DNA from: Bugulina stolonifera
Taxonomy: Eukaryota > Bryozoa > Gymnolaemata > Cheilostomatida > Bugulidae
DNA: 64,000 nt
NCBI GenBank assembly: GCA_935421135.1
Contig: OW285195.1
Location: 9,268,391-9,332,390, forward strand
Direction: 5' to 3'
In this document: positions 24,401-39,400 of the stretch, in pieces
How positions within the stretch are numbered: position 1 is the first letter of the stretch
Layout: each line of letters opens with the position of its first letter
Notes under the pieces: generated by a model
Databases searched by the model: none
Told to the model about the DNA's origin: nothing
The model's input: the letters and a program-made list of their open reading frames with translations, nothing else
Position numbers and translations under genes: made by a program

Positions 24401-27400
24401 ACGGAATAGTGGGCGATGGTGATTATTTTGAAACTGGAGTTCTGTCAGGACAATGGGTTACTGTGGATCTACTTGGTGAACATGAACTCTCTTCGGTCTA
24501 TGTTTACACCCAGAGTAAGTGTTTGCTCATGGTGTACACAGTACTACATGATTATTGTATAACTACATGTCATGTTATAAGACACTATCTCAATGAATAT
24601 TTGATGCTTTCAAAGCATTTCCATGACTCTGAATTAATTCATGCAGATGCATTGCTGGAGGATACAGCACTAAACATGTACATATCTGGTGATAACTCAA
24701 TTCAATGGCAAGACAGTCCTGTGGAGGACCTGGATCTCTGGTCGACTCACTTTACACTCACCCACTCAACCTCCAATCAGTTCTCAATTGTATTTGATGA
24801 AAGTGTTACGGTGCAACTGTTGTCTCTCTACACAAAGCAGTTGGGTGGCCTGGTTCTTGAGGAGATAGTAGCATTTGGCTTTACAGCCTCAGGTAAAAAT
24901 ACATGAATAAAATGTTAGCATTGCCTAATTTTTTATTGACTTTTCTCAAAACCATACTTACCTTTGTGTAAATCTACTTTATTGTCTTCTAATTCATTTT
25001 CATAACTAGCAGATATGCATGTGGACCAAAGTTATGAGTTGGGTGATAGCTGTGGGACCGAACTACTGGATAGCATACTGCTGCATGAGCTGACCAATCA
25101 CAGGTTGCTATCTGTGATGACCAGCGAGGTACCCTTCAACCAGACCGTGACGTTCACCTGTCAACCTGGCTACATCGGTGTCTCAATGGAATACACTTGT
25201 AAAATGTATGTCACTTGCATGAGCATGTGAGACCACTCTGTCATTCACTATGGCTTATTCTTAGCCTACTGATGTCTATATTGATGACTATATTGCAAAA
25301 TGTTTAATTTACATGTACACATTGTAGATCATGCATATACTCATACATGTATATAAACAGTCTGTTGTTGATCCACTACATATTCACATTCATGTCACTT
25401 TGGCATACTAAAGTTTCTCTTAGTTATCGTCTTGCTGCTGTTACTGTATGAGTATGTCTTTTATTGCCTGACGTATTTTGAAATGTTGTTTTACGCACAC
25501 AAGAAAAGGTTATCACAATGTAAGCTCATTCAACTGTGACAATGTTTCTTAATTACGTAATGCAGCAGCTAAATTCTTTTTCACATTTGTAGGGGAAACG
25601 GTGTAGGCATGGTACTACAGCCAACAGACACTAATGCTACCACTTGTCAAGGTAATATTGTTTGACATAGTATCCTTATGCTAGTTTGCTAGCCATTCAA
25701 ACAGGATTTTTACACCCCTGTTGCAAATTCTATTCAATACTCATGTTTTATTGTATTTCTCCCCCATTCTAGCCAATGACGTTTGCCCTACCCCTGTGAC
25801 ACCGTACCATGTGACCTACAATCCTGCGCAGTACGGCACAGACTGTGTAAATGGTGACAAATGTCAAGTTGGTGAAAGAGTGTCACTTCAGTGCACAGAT
25901 ATGGATGGAGAAGCTATGAATGAACATGTTTGTGATAGCATGTCTAATCACACTGACTGGTTTCCTCAACCTACCTGTGGTAAGCAAGCTATATTAGTAC
26001 AGTAAACACAACTAATACTACTTTCAGAAACGCTTTTTTTGTAATATCAGATATACTTGTATATACATTATACATGCTTGGTGTAATGTAAAACTGTTCT
26101 ACTAAAACAAGCTAACCTATTTGTGTAAAATAAATAAAATTATCAAGTGAAGGAAACTATACATTATAATCTATGGTACCCATGCCTTCAATGGTGTGTC
26201 ATATGGTGCAGTTCATATGTAGTAGTGGGCCAGTTTATGCTTAGAAAAGTATATAAATCTATGTAATACGTGCAGATTTGTATATAGTGTATCCTGTTAA
26301 TACATGTAGGTACATTTCTTTGTTTGATCTAAAGTATTTTTTGTGTGTTTGCAGATGCCGATTGTGGTCTTCCTACCAGTTTCTACTCGCTTGACTGCTC
26401 AGACTCTTTACAAAGAGTGGGACCAGAAACACAGTCATTTCCACATGACACTGTGATTACCTGCACATGTGCATTCGGATTTGTAAAAAGTATGAAAGGA
26501 CTTGATTACTTCATTAATGTAGCATTTTAGGTTCTTTACTAATACGTAGATTTGCTAGATGTTTTGGCATCTTGAACACGTTTCAAAGTATCACTATTAA
26601 ATAATGTTAATTGTCACATTTATTTCAGTAGCTAAAATATTAAACTGTTCATTTAGAAATATAGCAATGGTATCTATGCCTACTGTAGGATGAGTAAAAG
26701 TTCTCCCGTCTGTCATATTTTCGGTAACCAGATAATCAGCACTTCTATGCAAGACAATAACAGATTCAAACGCTGGGTTTACCAATGAATACTACTTTCT
26801 TTTATGTCTACAGGATTTGACACAGAATATCCAATGCTCACTTGTAACAAAGACATACATGACTGGGAGGCTCAACACTCAGATATCTGTCTACGTAAGT
26901 CAGCACCATTTAATGACACAAAAGGTAGAGTTTCAGCCTCTGGTTGAATATGGATGGCTTACCCTAGTACTTGAAAAAACAATTAGTATGCACACATGAA
27001 TATAGTGTTATTTGTATTGCTGTTTTATAGTTGATGAATCGCAGTTAACTTTTGAGAATGCGGATGTTCTGTTTACTAAGATAGATGAGCAACCTGTCAT
27101 AAGTGTTGTTTGTATGAGCGGATATCACTTCATCGGTAGTCCAGATCTGCATACAATGAGCCTACACCATGCAATTAATATGGTTGCTATAAATTATAGC
27201 CCCTGTTTACGTAAGTTATACACAATATCAATCTGCCATTTTGTATATTTTCATTATAGTATAATTAGGAAATGACTCGTGATAATCTAATTGACTTGTA
27301 CATGTAGTATGTAACTGGCGTTCTCTGGATGGCCAAGTTTATGCAGGAGTGAGTTGTATGCCTAAGGTAGCCATCATCTCTGGTGAGCTTATGCGGCTGA

Positions 27401-30400
27401 TGCAGTTAATTCCAACACAGTTAGGGTTAGCTGATGCAGTTAATTCCAATGCAGTTAAGGTAGGGTGACTCAGAAACACTATTAAAAGTTATTTAACCTT
27501 TCACCTGTTCTGAATAGAAATTCCTACTTATGGTAAAACTTGATTGGATGGCTGGTTATGATATTTTTATAGGCGGATGCATGCTCGATGAAATCATTGA
27601 GATGATTGACGGGGTGCAGATTTTACCTCATAAGTCATCTTATGGGTTAGGTGCAGAGGTTGTCATCGGATGCAATAATAAGAACATCATACTAGGAGTT
27701 GAAGGTAGGACAACCAAGTATTGTACATGACTCCTGCCAAAAACAACACTAAAGTTCTCATAATATTATAGACCTACAACTACAGGGTAATTTTGTGATG
27801 CCACAGATCTCATTGAGAAATTGGAGGGAAACAGTTTATGAGCATTTCTATTGTATACTCTCTTCATGCTAGTAGAATTGTGTATTCAATGTTGATTAAA
27901 TTACTTGAAGGCACTATACTGCGGTGTGTTGGAGTATATGCAAGTCAAGATGAATATGGAGGCAAGAGGGTAGTTGGTTTACAATGGGACGGAATGCCAA
28001 GTGGAGCGTCATGCGCGGATGGTAAGCTTTAGTATGCTCGGTGTGAAGAAGCCATGTGTACGACATGTACATGCATTTTGGTACCCCTGCATTGTATATG
28101 AAGTGTTGCAGTTTAAATTCTAGCAATGTAGCCACTCTTACTAGCGGATACGTAGCATGTATGGGTCATTGTAGGATTTGCATTAAGTGTGCATGGGTGA
28201 GGTATTTTTATAACTTGCACACCTAGAAAGCCATGATTACTATTGTACACCTAAATCCTGTGGTTAATCATGCTCTGGTATGACACATGGACATATACAT
28301 GTAGCTGCATCCATTGTTCCTAGTTTCCATAGGAGAGTATCTAGGTGCAAGAGTTATGAAAATTTGGACGTGTCTATTAATGTAATGAAATCACTGCATA
28401 ATACAGCAGTGGTATTTTGAAATCACTAATGTATCAAATGTGCTAATACATGTATACATTTACATTACATGTTGAATGTTACTACTTAGCTCCAGAAAAA
28501 GAAAACAGAACATTAACATCTGAAAACAGCTCCACTGCTACCCCTAACTCTCCTACTACCACTGGAGAGATTAATAGTACAGATCTTCACTCAACCGCCT
28601 CAACAACTGAGCTACCTACAACTACTTCGTCAACTGACAAAGCTGCTACTAGTACCACTGAATCTCCTACCACTTCCACAGAGTTGCCGACAACCACTTC
28701 ATCGACTGACAGGGATACTGCTAGCACCAATGAATCACCCACAACCATAGCTGACGTTACTACCGCAGACCTGCCTACAACCACCTCTACAACTGACAGA
28801 GATACTACTAGTACCGCTGAACCTTCTACCACCACCACAGAGGTAACTAGTACTGAGTTACATACAACAACTTTGACAACTAACAGAGATACTACTAGTA
28901 CCGCTGAACCTTCTACCACCACCACAGAGGTAACTAGTACTGAGTTACATACAACAACTTTGACAACTGGCAAAGATACTGATACTGCCACTGAACCTAC
29001 TGCTGCCACCACAGCGATGCCGAGTACAACCTTCTCTACAAGTAACCAGGATGCAACTAGTACCACTGAACCTTTTACCGCCACCGCAGGGGTAACCAGT
29101 ACTGAGTCACCTACAACCACTTCGACAACTGACAAAGATACTACTGGTACAGCTGAACCTTCTACCACCACCACAGAGGTAACTAGTACTGAGTTACGTA
29201 CAACAACATTGACAACTAACAAAGATACTACTAGTACCACTGAACCTGTTACCACCACAACGGAGGTAACGAGTACAGAGTTACCTACAACCACTTTGAC
29301 AACTGACAAAGATACTGCTACTACCACTGAACCTACTGCTCCCACTACAGAGATGCCGAGTACAACCTCTTCTACAAGTAAACAGGATGCAACTAGTACC
29401 ACTGAACCTTTTACCTCCACCGGAGAGGTAACCAGTACTGAGTTACCTACAACCACTTCGACAACTGATAAGGATATTACTACTACCACTGAACCTGCTA
29501 CAATGACAACAGAGGTAGCTAGTACTGAGTTACATACAACCACTTCAACAACTGACAAAAATATTACTAGTACCGCTGAACCTTCTACCACCACCACAGA
29601 GGTAACTAGTACTGAATTACGTACAACAACATTGACAACTAACAAAGATACTACTAGTACCACTGAACCTGTTACCACCACAACGGAGGTAACGAGTACA
29701 GAGTTACCTACAACCACTTGGACAACTGACAAAGATACTACTACTACCACTGAGCCTTCTACCACCACCACAGAGATGCCGAGTACAGAGTTATCTACAA
29801 CCACCACTACAACTGACCAGGATACAACTAGTACCACTGAACCATTCACTACTACTGCTCATGTTACCAGTACTGAGTTACTTACGACCACTTCGACGAC
29901 TAACAAATATACTGATACTACCACTGAACCTACTGCTACCACCACAGAGATGCCGAGTACAGAGTTATCTACAACCACTTCGACAACTGATAAGGATACA
30001 ACTAGTATTACTGAACCTTTTACGACCACCGCAGAGGTGACCAGTACTGAGTTACCTACTATGAATTTGTTGACTGACAAAGGTACTACTAGTACCACTG
30101 AACCTGTTACCACTACCGCAGAGGTAACCAGTACCCAGTCACCTACAACCACTTCCACAACTGATAAGGATACAGCTAGTACTACTGAACCTGTCACCAC
30201 CACCACAGAGGTAACCAGTACTGAGTTACCTACAACCACTTCGACAACTAACAAGCATACTACTAGTACCACTGAACCATTCACCACCACCACAGAGGTA
30301 ACTAGTACTGAGTTACATACAACAACTTTGACAACTAACAGAGATACTACTAGTACCACTGAACCTGTTACCACCACAACGGAGGTGACGAGTACAGAGT

Positions 30401-33400
30401 TACCTACAACCACTTCGACAACTGACAAGCATACTACTAGTACCGCTGAACCTTCCACCACCACCACAGAGGTAACTAGTACTGAGTTACATACAACAAC
30501 TTTGACAACTAACAAAGATACTACTAGCACCAGTGAACCTGTTACCACCACAACGGTGGTAACAAGTACAGAGTTACCTACAACCACTTTGACAACTGAC
30601 AAAGACACTACTACTACCACTGAACCTACTGCTCCCACCACAGAGATGCCGAGTACAACCTCCTCTACAAGTAACCAGGATGCAACTAGTACCACTGAAC
30701 CTTTTACCGCCACCGCAGAGGTAGCCAGTACTGAGTTACCTACAACCACTTTGACAACTGATAAGGATACTACTACTACCACTGAACCAGCTACAATGAC
30801 AACAACGGTAGCTAGTACTGAGCTACATACAACCACTTTAACGACTGACAAAGATATTACTAGTACTGCTGAACCTTCTACTACCACCATAGAGGTAACT
30901 AGTACTGAATTACGTACAACAACATTGACAACTAACAAAGATACTACTAGTACCACTGAACCTGTTACCACCACAACGGAGGTAACGAGTACAGAGTTAC
31001 CTACAACCACTTGGACAACTGACAAATATACTACTACTACCACTGAGCCTTCTACCACCACCACAGAGATGCCGAGTACAGAGTTATCTACAACCACCGC
31101 TACAACTGACCAGGATACAACTAGTACCACTGAACCATTCACTACTACTGCTCATGTTACCAGTACTGAGTTACTTACGACCACTTCGACGACTAACAAA
31201 TATACTGATACTACCACTGAACCTACTGCTACCACCACAGAGATGCTGAGTACAGAGTTATCTACAACCACTTCGACAACTGATAAGGATACAACTAGTA
31301 TCATTGAACCTTTTACGACCACTGCAGAGGTGACCAGTACTGAGTTACCTACTATGACTTTGTTGACTGACAAAGGTACTACTAGTACCACTGAACCTGT
31401 TACCACTACCGCAGAGGTAACCAGTACCCAGTCACCTACAACCACTTCCACAACTGATAAGGATACAGCTAGTACTACTGAACCTGTCACCACCACCACA
31501 GAGGTAACCAGTACTGAGTTACCTACAACCACTTCAACGACTGACAAGCATACTACTAGTACCACTGAACCATTCACCACCACCACAGAGGTAACTAGTA
31601 CTGAGTTACATACAACAACTTTGACAACTAACAGAGATACTACTAGTACCACTGACCCTGTTACCACCACTGCAGAGGTAACCAGTACCCAGTTACCTAC
31701 AACCACTTCGACGACTGACAAAGATATTACTAGTACCACTGAACCTTTTACCACCACCGCTGAGGTAAGCAGTACCCAGCTACCTAAAACCACTTCAACG
31801 ACTGACAAACATACAACTAGTACCACTGAACCTGCTACCACCACCACCACAGAAGGAACAAGTACTGAGTTACCTACAACCACTTCGACAACTGATAAGG
31901 ATACAACTAGTACCACTGAACCTTCTACCACCATCACAGAAGTAACTAGTACTGAGTTACCTACAACAACTTCGACGACTAACAAAGATACTACTAGCAC
32001 TTCTGAACCTCTCACTACCACACCAGAAGTAGCCAGTACTGACTTACGTACACCCACTTCGACAACTGACAGAGATACTACTACTACCGCTGAGCCTCCT
32101 ACCACCACCACAGAGATGCCAAGTACAGAGTTATCTACAACCACCTCTACAACTGACCAAGATACAACTCGTACCACTGAACCTTTTATCACCACCACAG
32201 AGGTAACCAATACCCAACTACCTACAACCACTTCAACGACTGACAAGCATACAACTAGTATCACTGGACCTGTTACCTCCACCACAGAGATGCCGAGTAC
32301 AGAGTTATCTACAACCACCACTACAACTGACCAGGATACAACTAGTACCACTGAACCATTCACTGCCACTGCTCATGTTACCAGTACTGAGTTACCTACA
32401 ACCACTTCAACGACTGACAAATATACTACTAGTACCACTGAACCGTTCGCTACCACTGCTCATGTTACCAGTACTGAGATACTTACAACCACTTCAACAA
32501 CTGACAAATATACTGATACTACCACTGAACCTACTGCTACCACCGCAGAGATGCCAAGTACAGAGTTATCTACAACCACTCCGACAACTGATAAGGATAC
32601 AACTAGTACCACTGAACCTTTTACGACTACCGCAGAGGTAACTAGTACTGAGTTACCTACAACCACTTCAATGACTGACAAGCATACAACCAGTACCACT
32701 GAACCTACCACCACCACAACCGAGGTAACTAGTACCGAGTTACCTACAACCACTTCAACGACTGACAAAGATATCACTACTACCACTGAACCTGTTACCA
32801 CCACCACAGAGGTAACAAGTACTGAGTTACCTACAACCACTTCGGTGACTGACAAAGATACTACTAGCACTTCTGAACCTCTCACTACCACACCAGAAGT
32901 AGCCAGTACTGACTTACGTACACCCACTTCGACAACTGACAGAGATACTACTACTACCACTGAGCCTCCTACCACCACCACAGAGATGCCGAGTACAGAG
33001 TTATCTACAACCACCTCTACAACTGACCAGGATACAACTCGTACCACTGAACCTTTTACCACCACAACAGAGGTAACTAGTACTGAGTTACCTACAACCA
33101 CTTCAACGACTGACAAAGATATTACTACTACCACTGAACCTGTTACCACCACCACAGAGGTAACAAGTACTGAGTTACCTACAACCACTTCGACGACTGA
33201 CAAATATACTACTAGTGCCACTGAACCATTCACTACCACTGCTCATGTTGCCAGTACTGAGCTACCTACAACCACTTCAACGACTGACAAAGATATTACT
33301 AGTACCACTGAACCTTCTACCACCACCACAGAGGTAACTAGTACTGAGTTACCTACAACCATTTCAACAACTGATAAGGATACAACTAGTACCACTGAAC

Positions 33401-36400
33401 CTTTTGCGACCACCGCAGAGGTGCCCCGTACTGAATTACCTACAACCTCTTTGTTGACTGACAAAGATACTACTAGTACCACTGAACCTGTTACCACCAC
33501 TGCAGAGGTAACCAGTACCCGGTTACCTACAACCACTTCGACAACTGATAAAGATACAAGTAGTACCACTGAACCTTTTACGACTACTGCAGAGGTGACC
33601 AGTACTGAGTTACCTACAACGACTTTGTTGACTGACAAAAATACTACTAGTACCACTGAACCAGCTACCACCACAACAGAGGTAACTAGTACTAAGTTAC
33701 CTACAACCACTTCGACGACTGACAAAGATATTACTAGCACTTCTAAACCTCTCACTACCACACCAGAAGTAGCCAGTACTGACTTACGTACACCCACTTC
33801 GACAACTAACAGAGATACTACTACTACCACTGAACCTGTTACCACCACCACAGAGGTAACCAGTACAGAGTTATCTGCAACCACCTCTACAACTGACCAG
33901 GATGCAACTCGTACCACTGAACCTTTTACCACCACAACAGAGGTAACTAGTACTGAGTTACCTACAACCACTTCAACGACTGACAAACATACAACTAGTA
34001 CCACTGAACCTGTTACCACCACCACAGAGGTAACCAGTACTGAGTTACCTACAACCACTTCAACGACTGACAAACATACAACTAGTATCACTGAACCTGT
34101 TACCACCACCACAGAGGTAACCAGTACTGAGTTACCTACAACCACTTCGACAACTGATAGGGATGCAACTAGCACCACTGAACCTTTTACGACCACTGCA
34201 GAGGTGACCAGTACCGCATTACCTACAACGACTTTGTTGACTGACAAAGATACTACTAGTACCACTGAACTTGCTACCACTACAACAGAGGTAACTAGTA
34301 CTGAGTTACCTACAACCACTTCAACGACTGACAAGCATACAACCAGTACCACTGAACCTGCTACCACCACCACAGAGGTAACTAGTACTGAGTTACCTAC
34401 AACCACTTCGACGACTGACAAATATACTACCAGTACCACTGAACCATTCACTACCACTGCTCATGTTACCAGTACTGAGTTCCCTACAACGGCTTTGTTG
34501 ACTGACAAAGATACTACTAGTACCACTGAACCTGTTACCACCACCGCAGAGGTAACCGGTACCCAGTTACCTACAACCACTTTATCAACTGATAAGGATG
34601 CAACTAGTACCACTGAACTTTTTACGACCACCGCAGAGGTGCCCAGTAGTGAGTTACCTACAACGACTTTGTTGACTGACAAAAATACTACTAGTACCAC
34701 TGAACCAGCTACCACCACAACAGAGGTAACTAGTACTAAGTTACCTACAACCACTTCGACGACTGACAAAGATATTACTAGCACTTCTAAACCTCTCACT
34801 ACCACACCAGAAGTAGCCAGTACTGACTTACGTACACCCACTTCGACAACTAACAGAGATACTACTACTACCACTGAACCTGTTACCACCACCACAGAGA
34901 TGCCAAGTACAGAGTTATCTGCAACCACCTCTACAACTGACCAGGATACAACTCGAACCACTGAACCTACCACCACCACAGAAGTAACCAGTACCGAGTT
35001 ACCTACAACCACTTCAACGACTGACAAACATACAACTAGTATCGCTGAACCTGTTACCACCACCACAGAGGTAACCAGTACTGAGTTACCTACAACCACT
35101 TCAACGACTGACAAACATACAACTAGTATCACTGAACCTGTTACCACCACCACAGAAGTAACCAGTACCGAGTTACCTACAACCACTTCAACGACTGACA
35201 AACATACAACTAGTATCACTGAACCTGTTACCACCACCACAGAGGTAACCAGTACTGAGTTACCTACAACCACTTCGACAACTGATAGGGATGCAACTAG
35301 CACCACTGAACCTTTTACGACCACTGCAGAGGTGACCAGTACCGCATTACCTACAACGACTTTGTTGACTGACAAAGATACTACTAGTACCACTGAACTT
35401 GCTACCACTACAACAGAGGTAACTAGTACTGAGTTACCTACAACCACTTCAACGACTGACAAGCATACAACCAGTACCACTGAACCTGCTACCACCACCA
35501 CAGAGGTAACTAGTACTGAGTTACCTACAACCACTTCGACGACTGACAAATATACTACCAGTACCACTGAACCATTCACTACCACTGCTCATGTTACCAG
35601 TACTGAGTTCCCTACAACGGCTTTGTTGACTGACAAAGATACTACTAGTACCACTGAACCTGTTACCACCACCGCAGAGGTAACCGGTACCCAGTTACCT
35701 ACACCCACTTTATCAACTGATAAGGATGCAACTAGTACCACTGAACTTTTTACGACCACCGCAGAGGTGCCCAGTAGTGAGTTACCTACAACGACTTTGT
35801 TGACTGACAAAGATACTACTAGTACCACTGAACCTGTTACCACCACTGCAGAGGTAACTAGTACCCAGTTACCTACAACCACTTCGACAACTGATGAAGA
35901 TACAAGTAGTACCACTGAACCTTTTACGACTACTGCAGAGGTGACCAGTACTGAGTTACCTACAACGACTTTGTTGACTGACAAAGATACTACTAGTACC
36001 ACTGAACCTGCTACCACCACAACTGAGGTAACTAGTACTAAGTTACCTACAACCACTTCGACAACTGATAAGGATGCAACTAGTACCACTGAACCATTCA
36101 CTACCACTGCTCATGTTACCAGTACTGAGTTCCCTACAACGACTTTGTTGACTGACAAAGATACTACTAGTACCACTGAACCTGTCACCACCACCGCAGA
36201 GGTAACCGGTACCCAGTTACCTACAACCACTTTAACAACTGATAAGGATGCAACTAGTACCACTGGACCTTCTACCACCACCACAGAGGTGACTAGTACT
36301 GAGTTACCTACAACCACTTCGACGACTGACAAAGATACTACTACTGCCACTGAACCTACTACTACCACCACAGAGATGCTGAGTACTGAGTTACCTACAG

Positions 36401-39400
36401 CCACTTCAATGACTGACAAGCATACAACCAGTACCACTAAACTTGCTACCATCACAACAGAGGTAACTAGTACTGAGTTACCTACAACCACTTCAACGAC
36501 TGACAAATATACTACTAGTACCACTGAACCATTCACTAGCACTGCTCATGTTACCAGTACTGAGTTACCTACAACTACTTGGACAACTGACACAGGTACT
36601 ACTACTACTACCACTGAACCTCCTACTACCACCACAGAGATGCCGAGTACAGAGTTATCTACAACCACTTCAACAACTGATAAAGATACAACTAGTACCA
36701 CTAAACCTTTTACGACCACCGCAGAGGTGACCAGTACTGAGTTACCTACTACCACTTTGTTGACTGACAAAGATACTACTAGTACCACTGAACCGGTTAC
36801 CACCACAACAGAGGTAACAAATACTGAGTTACCTACAACCACTTCGACAACTGACAAAGACACTACCACTACCACTGAGCCTCCTATTACCACAACAGAG
36901 ATGCCGAGTACAGAGTTATCTACAACCACCTCTACAACTGACCAAAATATAACTAATACCACTGAACCTTTTACCGCCACCAAAGAGGTAACCAGTACCC
37001 AGCTACCTACAACCACTTCAACGACTGACAAGCATACAACTAGTACCATTGAACCTGTTACCACCACCACAGAGGTAACCAGTACCGAGTTACCTACAAC
37101 CACTTCGACAACTGACAAAGACACTACCACTACCACTGAGCCTCCTATTACCACAACAGAGATGCCGAGTACAGAGTTATCTACAACCACCTCTACAACT
37201 GACCAAAATATAACTAATACCACTGAACCTTTTACCGCCACCAAAGAGGTAACCAGTACCCAGCTACCTACAACCACTTCAACGACTGACAAGCATACAA
37301 CTAGTACCATTGAACCTGTTACCACCACCACCGAGGTAACCAGTACTGAGTTACCTACAACCACTTCGACAACTGATAGGGATACAACTAGTACCACTGA
37401 ACCTTTTACGACCACCGCAGAGGTAACCAGTACTGAGTTACCTACAACGACTTTGTTGACTGATAAAGATACTGCTAGTACCACTGAAACTGTTACCACC
37501 ACCGCAGAGGTAACCAGTACCCAGTTACCTACAACCACTTCGACAACTGATAAGAATGCAACTAGTACCACTGAAAATTTTACAACCACTGCAGAGGTGA
37601 CCAGTACCGCATTACCTACAACGACTTTGTTGATTGATAAAGACACTACTAGTACCACTGAGCCTGCTACCACCACAACAGAGGTAACTAGTACTGAGTT
37701 ACCTACAACCACTTCAACGACTGACAAGCATACAACCAGTACCACTGAACCTGCTACCACCACAACAGAGGTAACTAGTACTGAGTTACCTACAACCACT
37801 TCGACGACTGACAAAGATACTACTAGTACCACTGAACCTTTTACCACCACCGCAGAGGTAACCAGTACCCAGCTCCCTACAACCACTTCAACGACTGACA
37901 AGTATACAACTAGTACCACTGAACCTGCTACCACCACCACAGAGGTAGCCAGTACCCAGCTACCTACAACTACTTCAACGACTGACAAGCATACAACTAT
38001 TACCACTGACCCTCTCACTACCACCGCTGATGTTACTAGTACAGAGTTGCCTACAACCACTTCAACGACTGACAGAGATACCACCACTGCTACCACTACT
38101 ACCATTCCCACCACTGAACCTCCTACTACCACCACCACAGAGATGCCGAGTACAGATCTGCCTGCAACCATATCTACAACTGACAAGGATGCAGCTAGTT
38201 CCACCGAACCTCTCATAACCACAGCTGATGTTACCAGCACTGAGTTACCTACAACCACTTCGACGACTGACAAAGATACTACTACTACCACTGAACCTCC
38301 TACTACTACCACAGAGATGCCAAGTACAGAGTTATCTACAACCACTTCGACAACTGGTAAGGATACAACTAGTACCACTGAACCTTTTGCGACCACCGCA
38401 GTGGTACCCAGTACTGAATTACCTACAACCGCTTTGTTGACTGACAAAGATACTACTAGTACCACTGAACCTGTTACCACCACTGCAGAGGTAACCAGTA
38501 CCCAGTTACCTACAACCACTTCAACAACTGATAAGGATACAACTAGTACCACTGAACCTTTTACGACCACGGCAGAGGTAACCAGTACTGAGTTACCTAC
38601 AACGACTTTGTTGGCTGATAAAGATACTGCTAGTACCACTGAAACTGTTACCACCACCGCAGAGGTAACCAGTACCCAGTTACCTACAACCACTTCGACA
38701 ACTGATAAGAATGCAACTAGTACCACTGAAAATTTTACCACCACTGCAGAGGTGACCAGTACCACATTACCTACAACTACTTCGACGACTGACAAATATA
38801 CTACTAGTACCACTGAACCATTCACTACCATTGCTCATGTTACCAGTACTGAGTTCCCTACAACCACTTCGACGACTGACAAATATACTACTAGTACCAC
38901 TGAACCATTTTCTACCACTGCTCATGTTACCAGTACTGAGTTACCTACAACCACTTCGACAACTGACAAAGATACTACTACTACCACTGAACTTACTACT
39001 ACCACCACAGGGATGCCGAGTACTGAGTTACCTACAACCACTTCAACGACTGACAAAGATATTACTACCGCTGAACTTTCTACCACCACCACAGAGGTAG
39101 CTACTACTGAGTTACCTACAACGACTTCGACGACTGACAAAGATATTACTAGTACCACTGAACCTTCTACCACCACCACAGAGGTAACTAGTACTGAGTT
39201 ACCTACAACCACCTCGACGACTGACAAAGACACTACTAGTACCACTGAACCTTTTACCACCACCGCAGAGATAACCAGTACCCAGCTCCCTACAACCACT
39301 TCAACGACTGACAAGCATACAACTAGTACCACTGAACCTGCTACCACCACCACAGAGGTAACAAGTACTGGGTTACCTACAACTACTTCGACAACTGACA

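Larger units (their letters stand above)
35..24892 (+). repeat. Two-copy internal segmental duplication (about 9-kb unit)
   Basis: Exon order, lengths and phases in 35-8348 and 9079-24892 match one by one, and many introns remain alignable (for example 221-319 against 9265-9363, 1861-2047 against 11366-11575, and 4694-4799 against 15131-20252 once the transposon is removed). The offset between the first exons is 9,044 bp. Unit 2 is longer mainly because of two LTR insertions and several intron expansions. Confidence 0.9.

Noticed and set aside
28450..28489. ATG at 28450 as the start of an independent mucin gene
   Set aside because: A good acceptor at 28489 joins the exon in phase to the sushi exon at 27911-28021, and no promoter is visible. 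A separate gene cannot be fully excluded.
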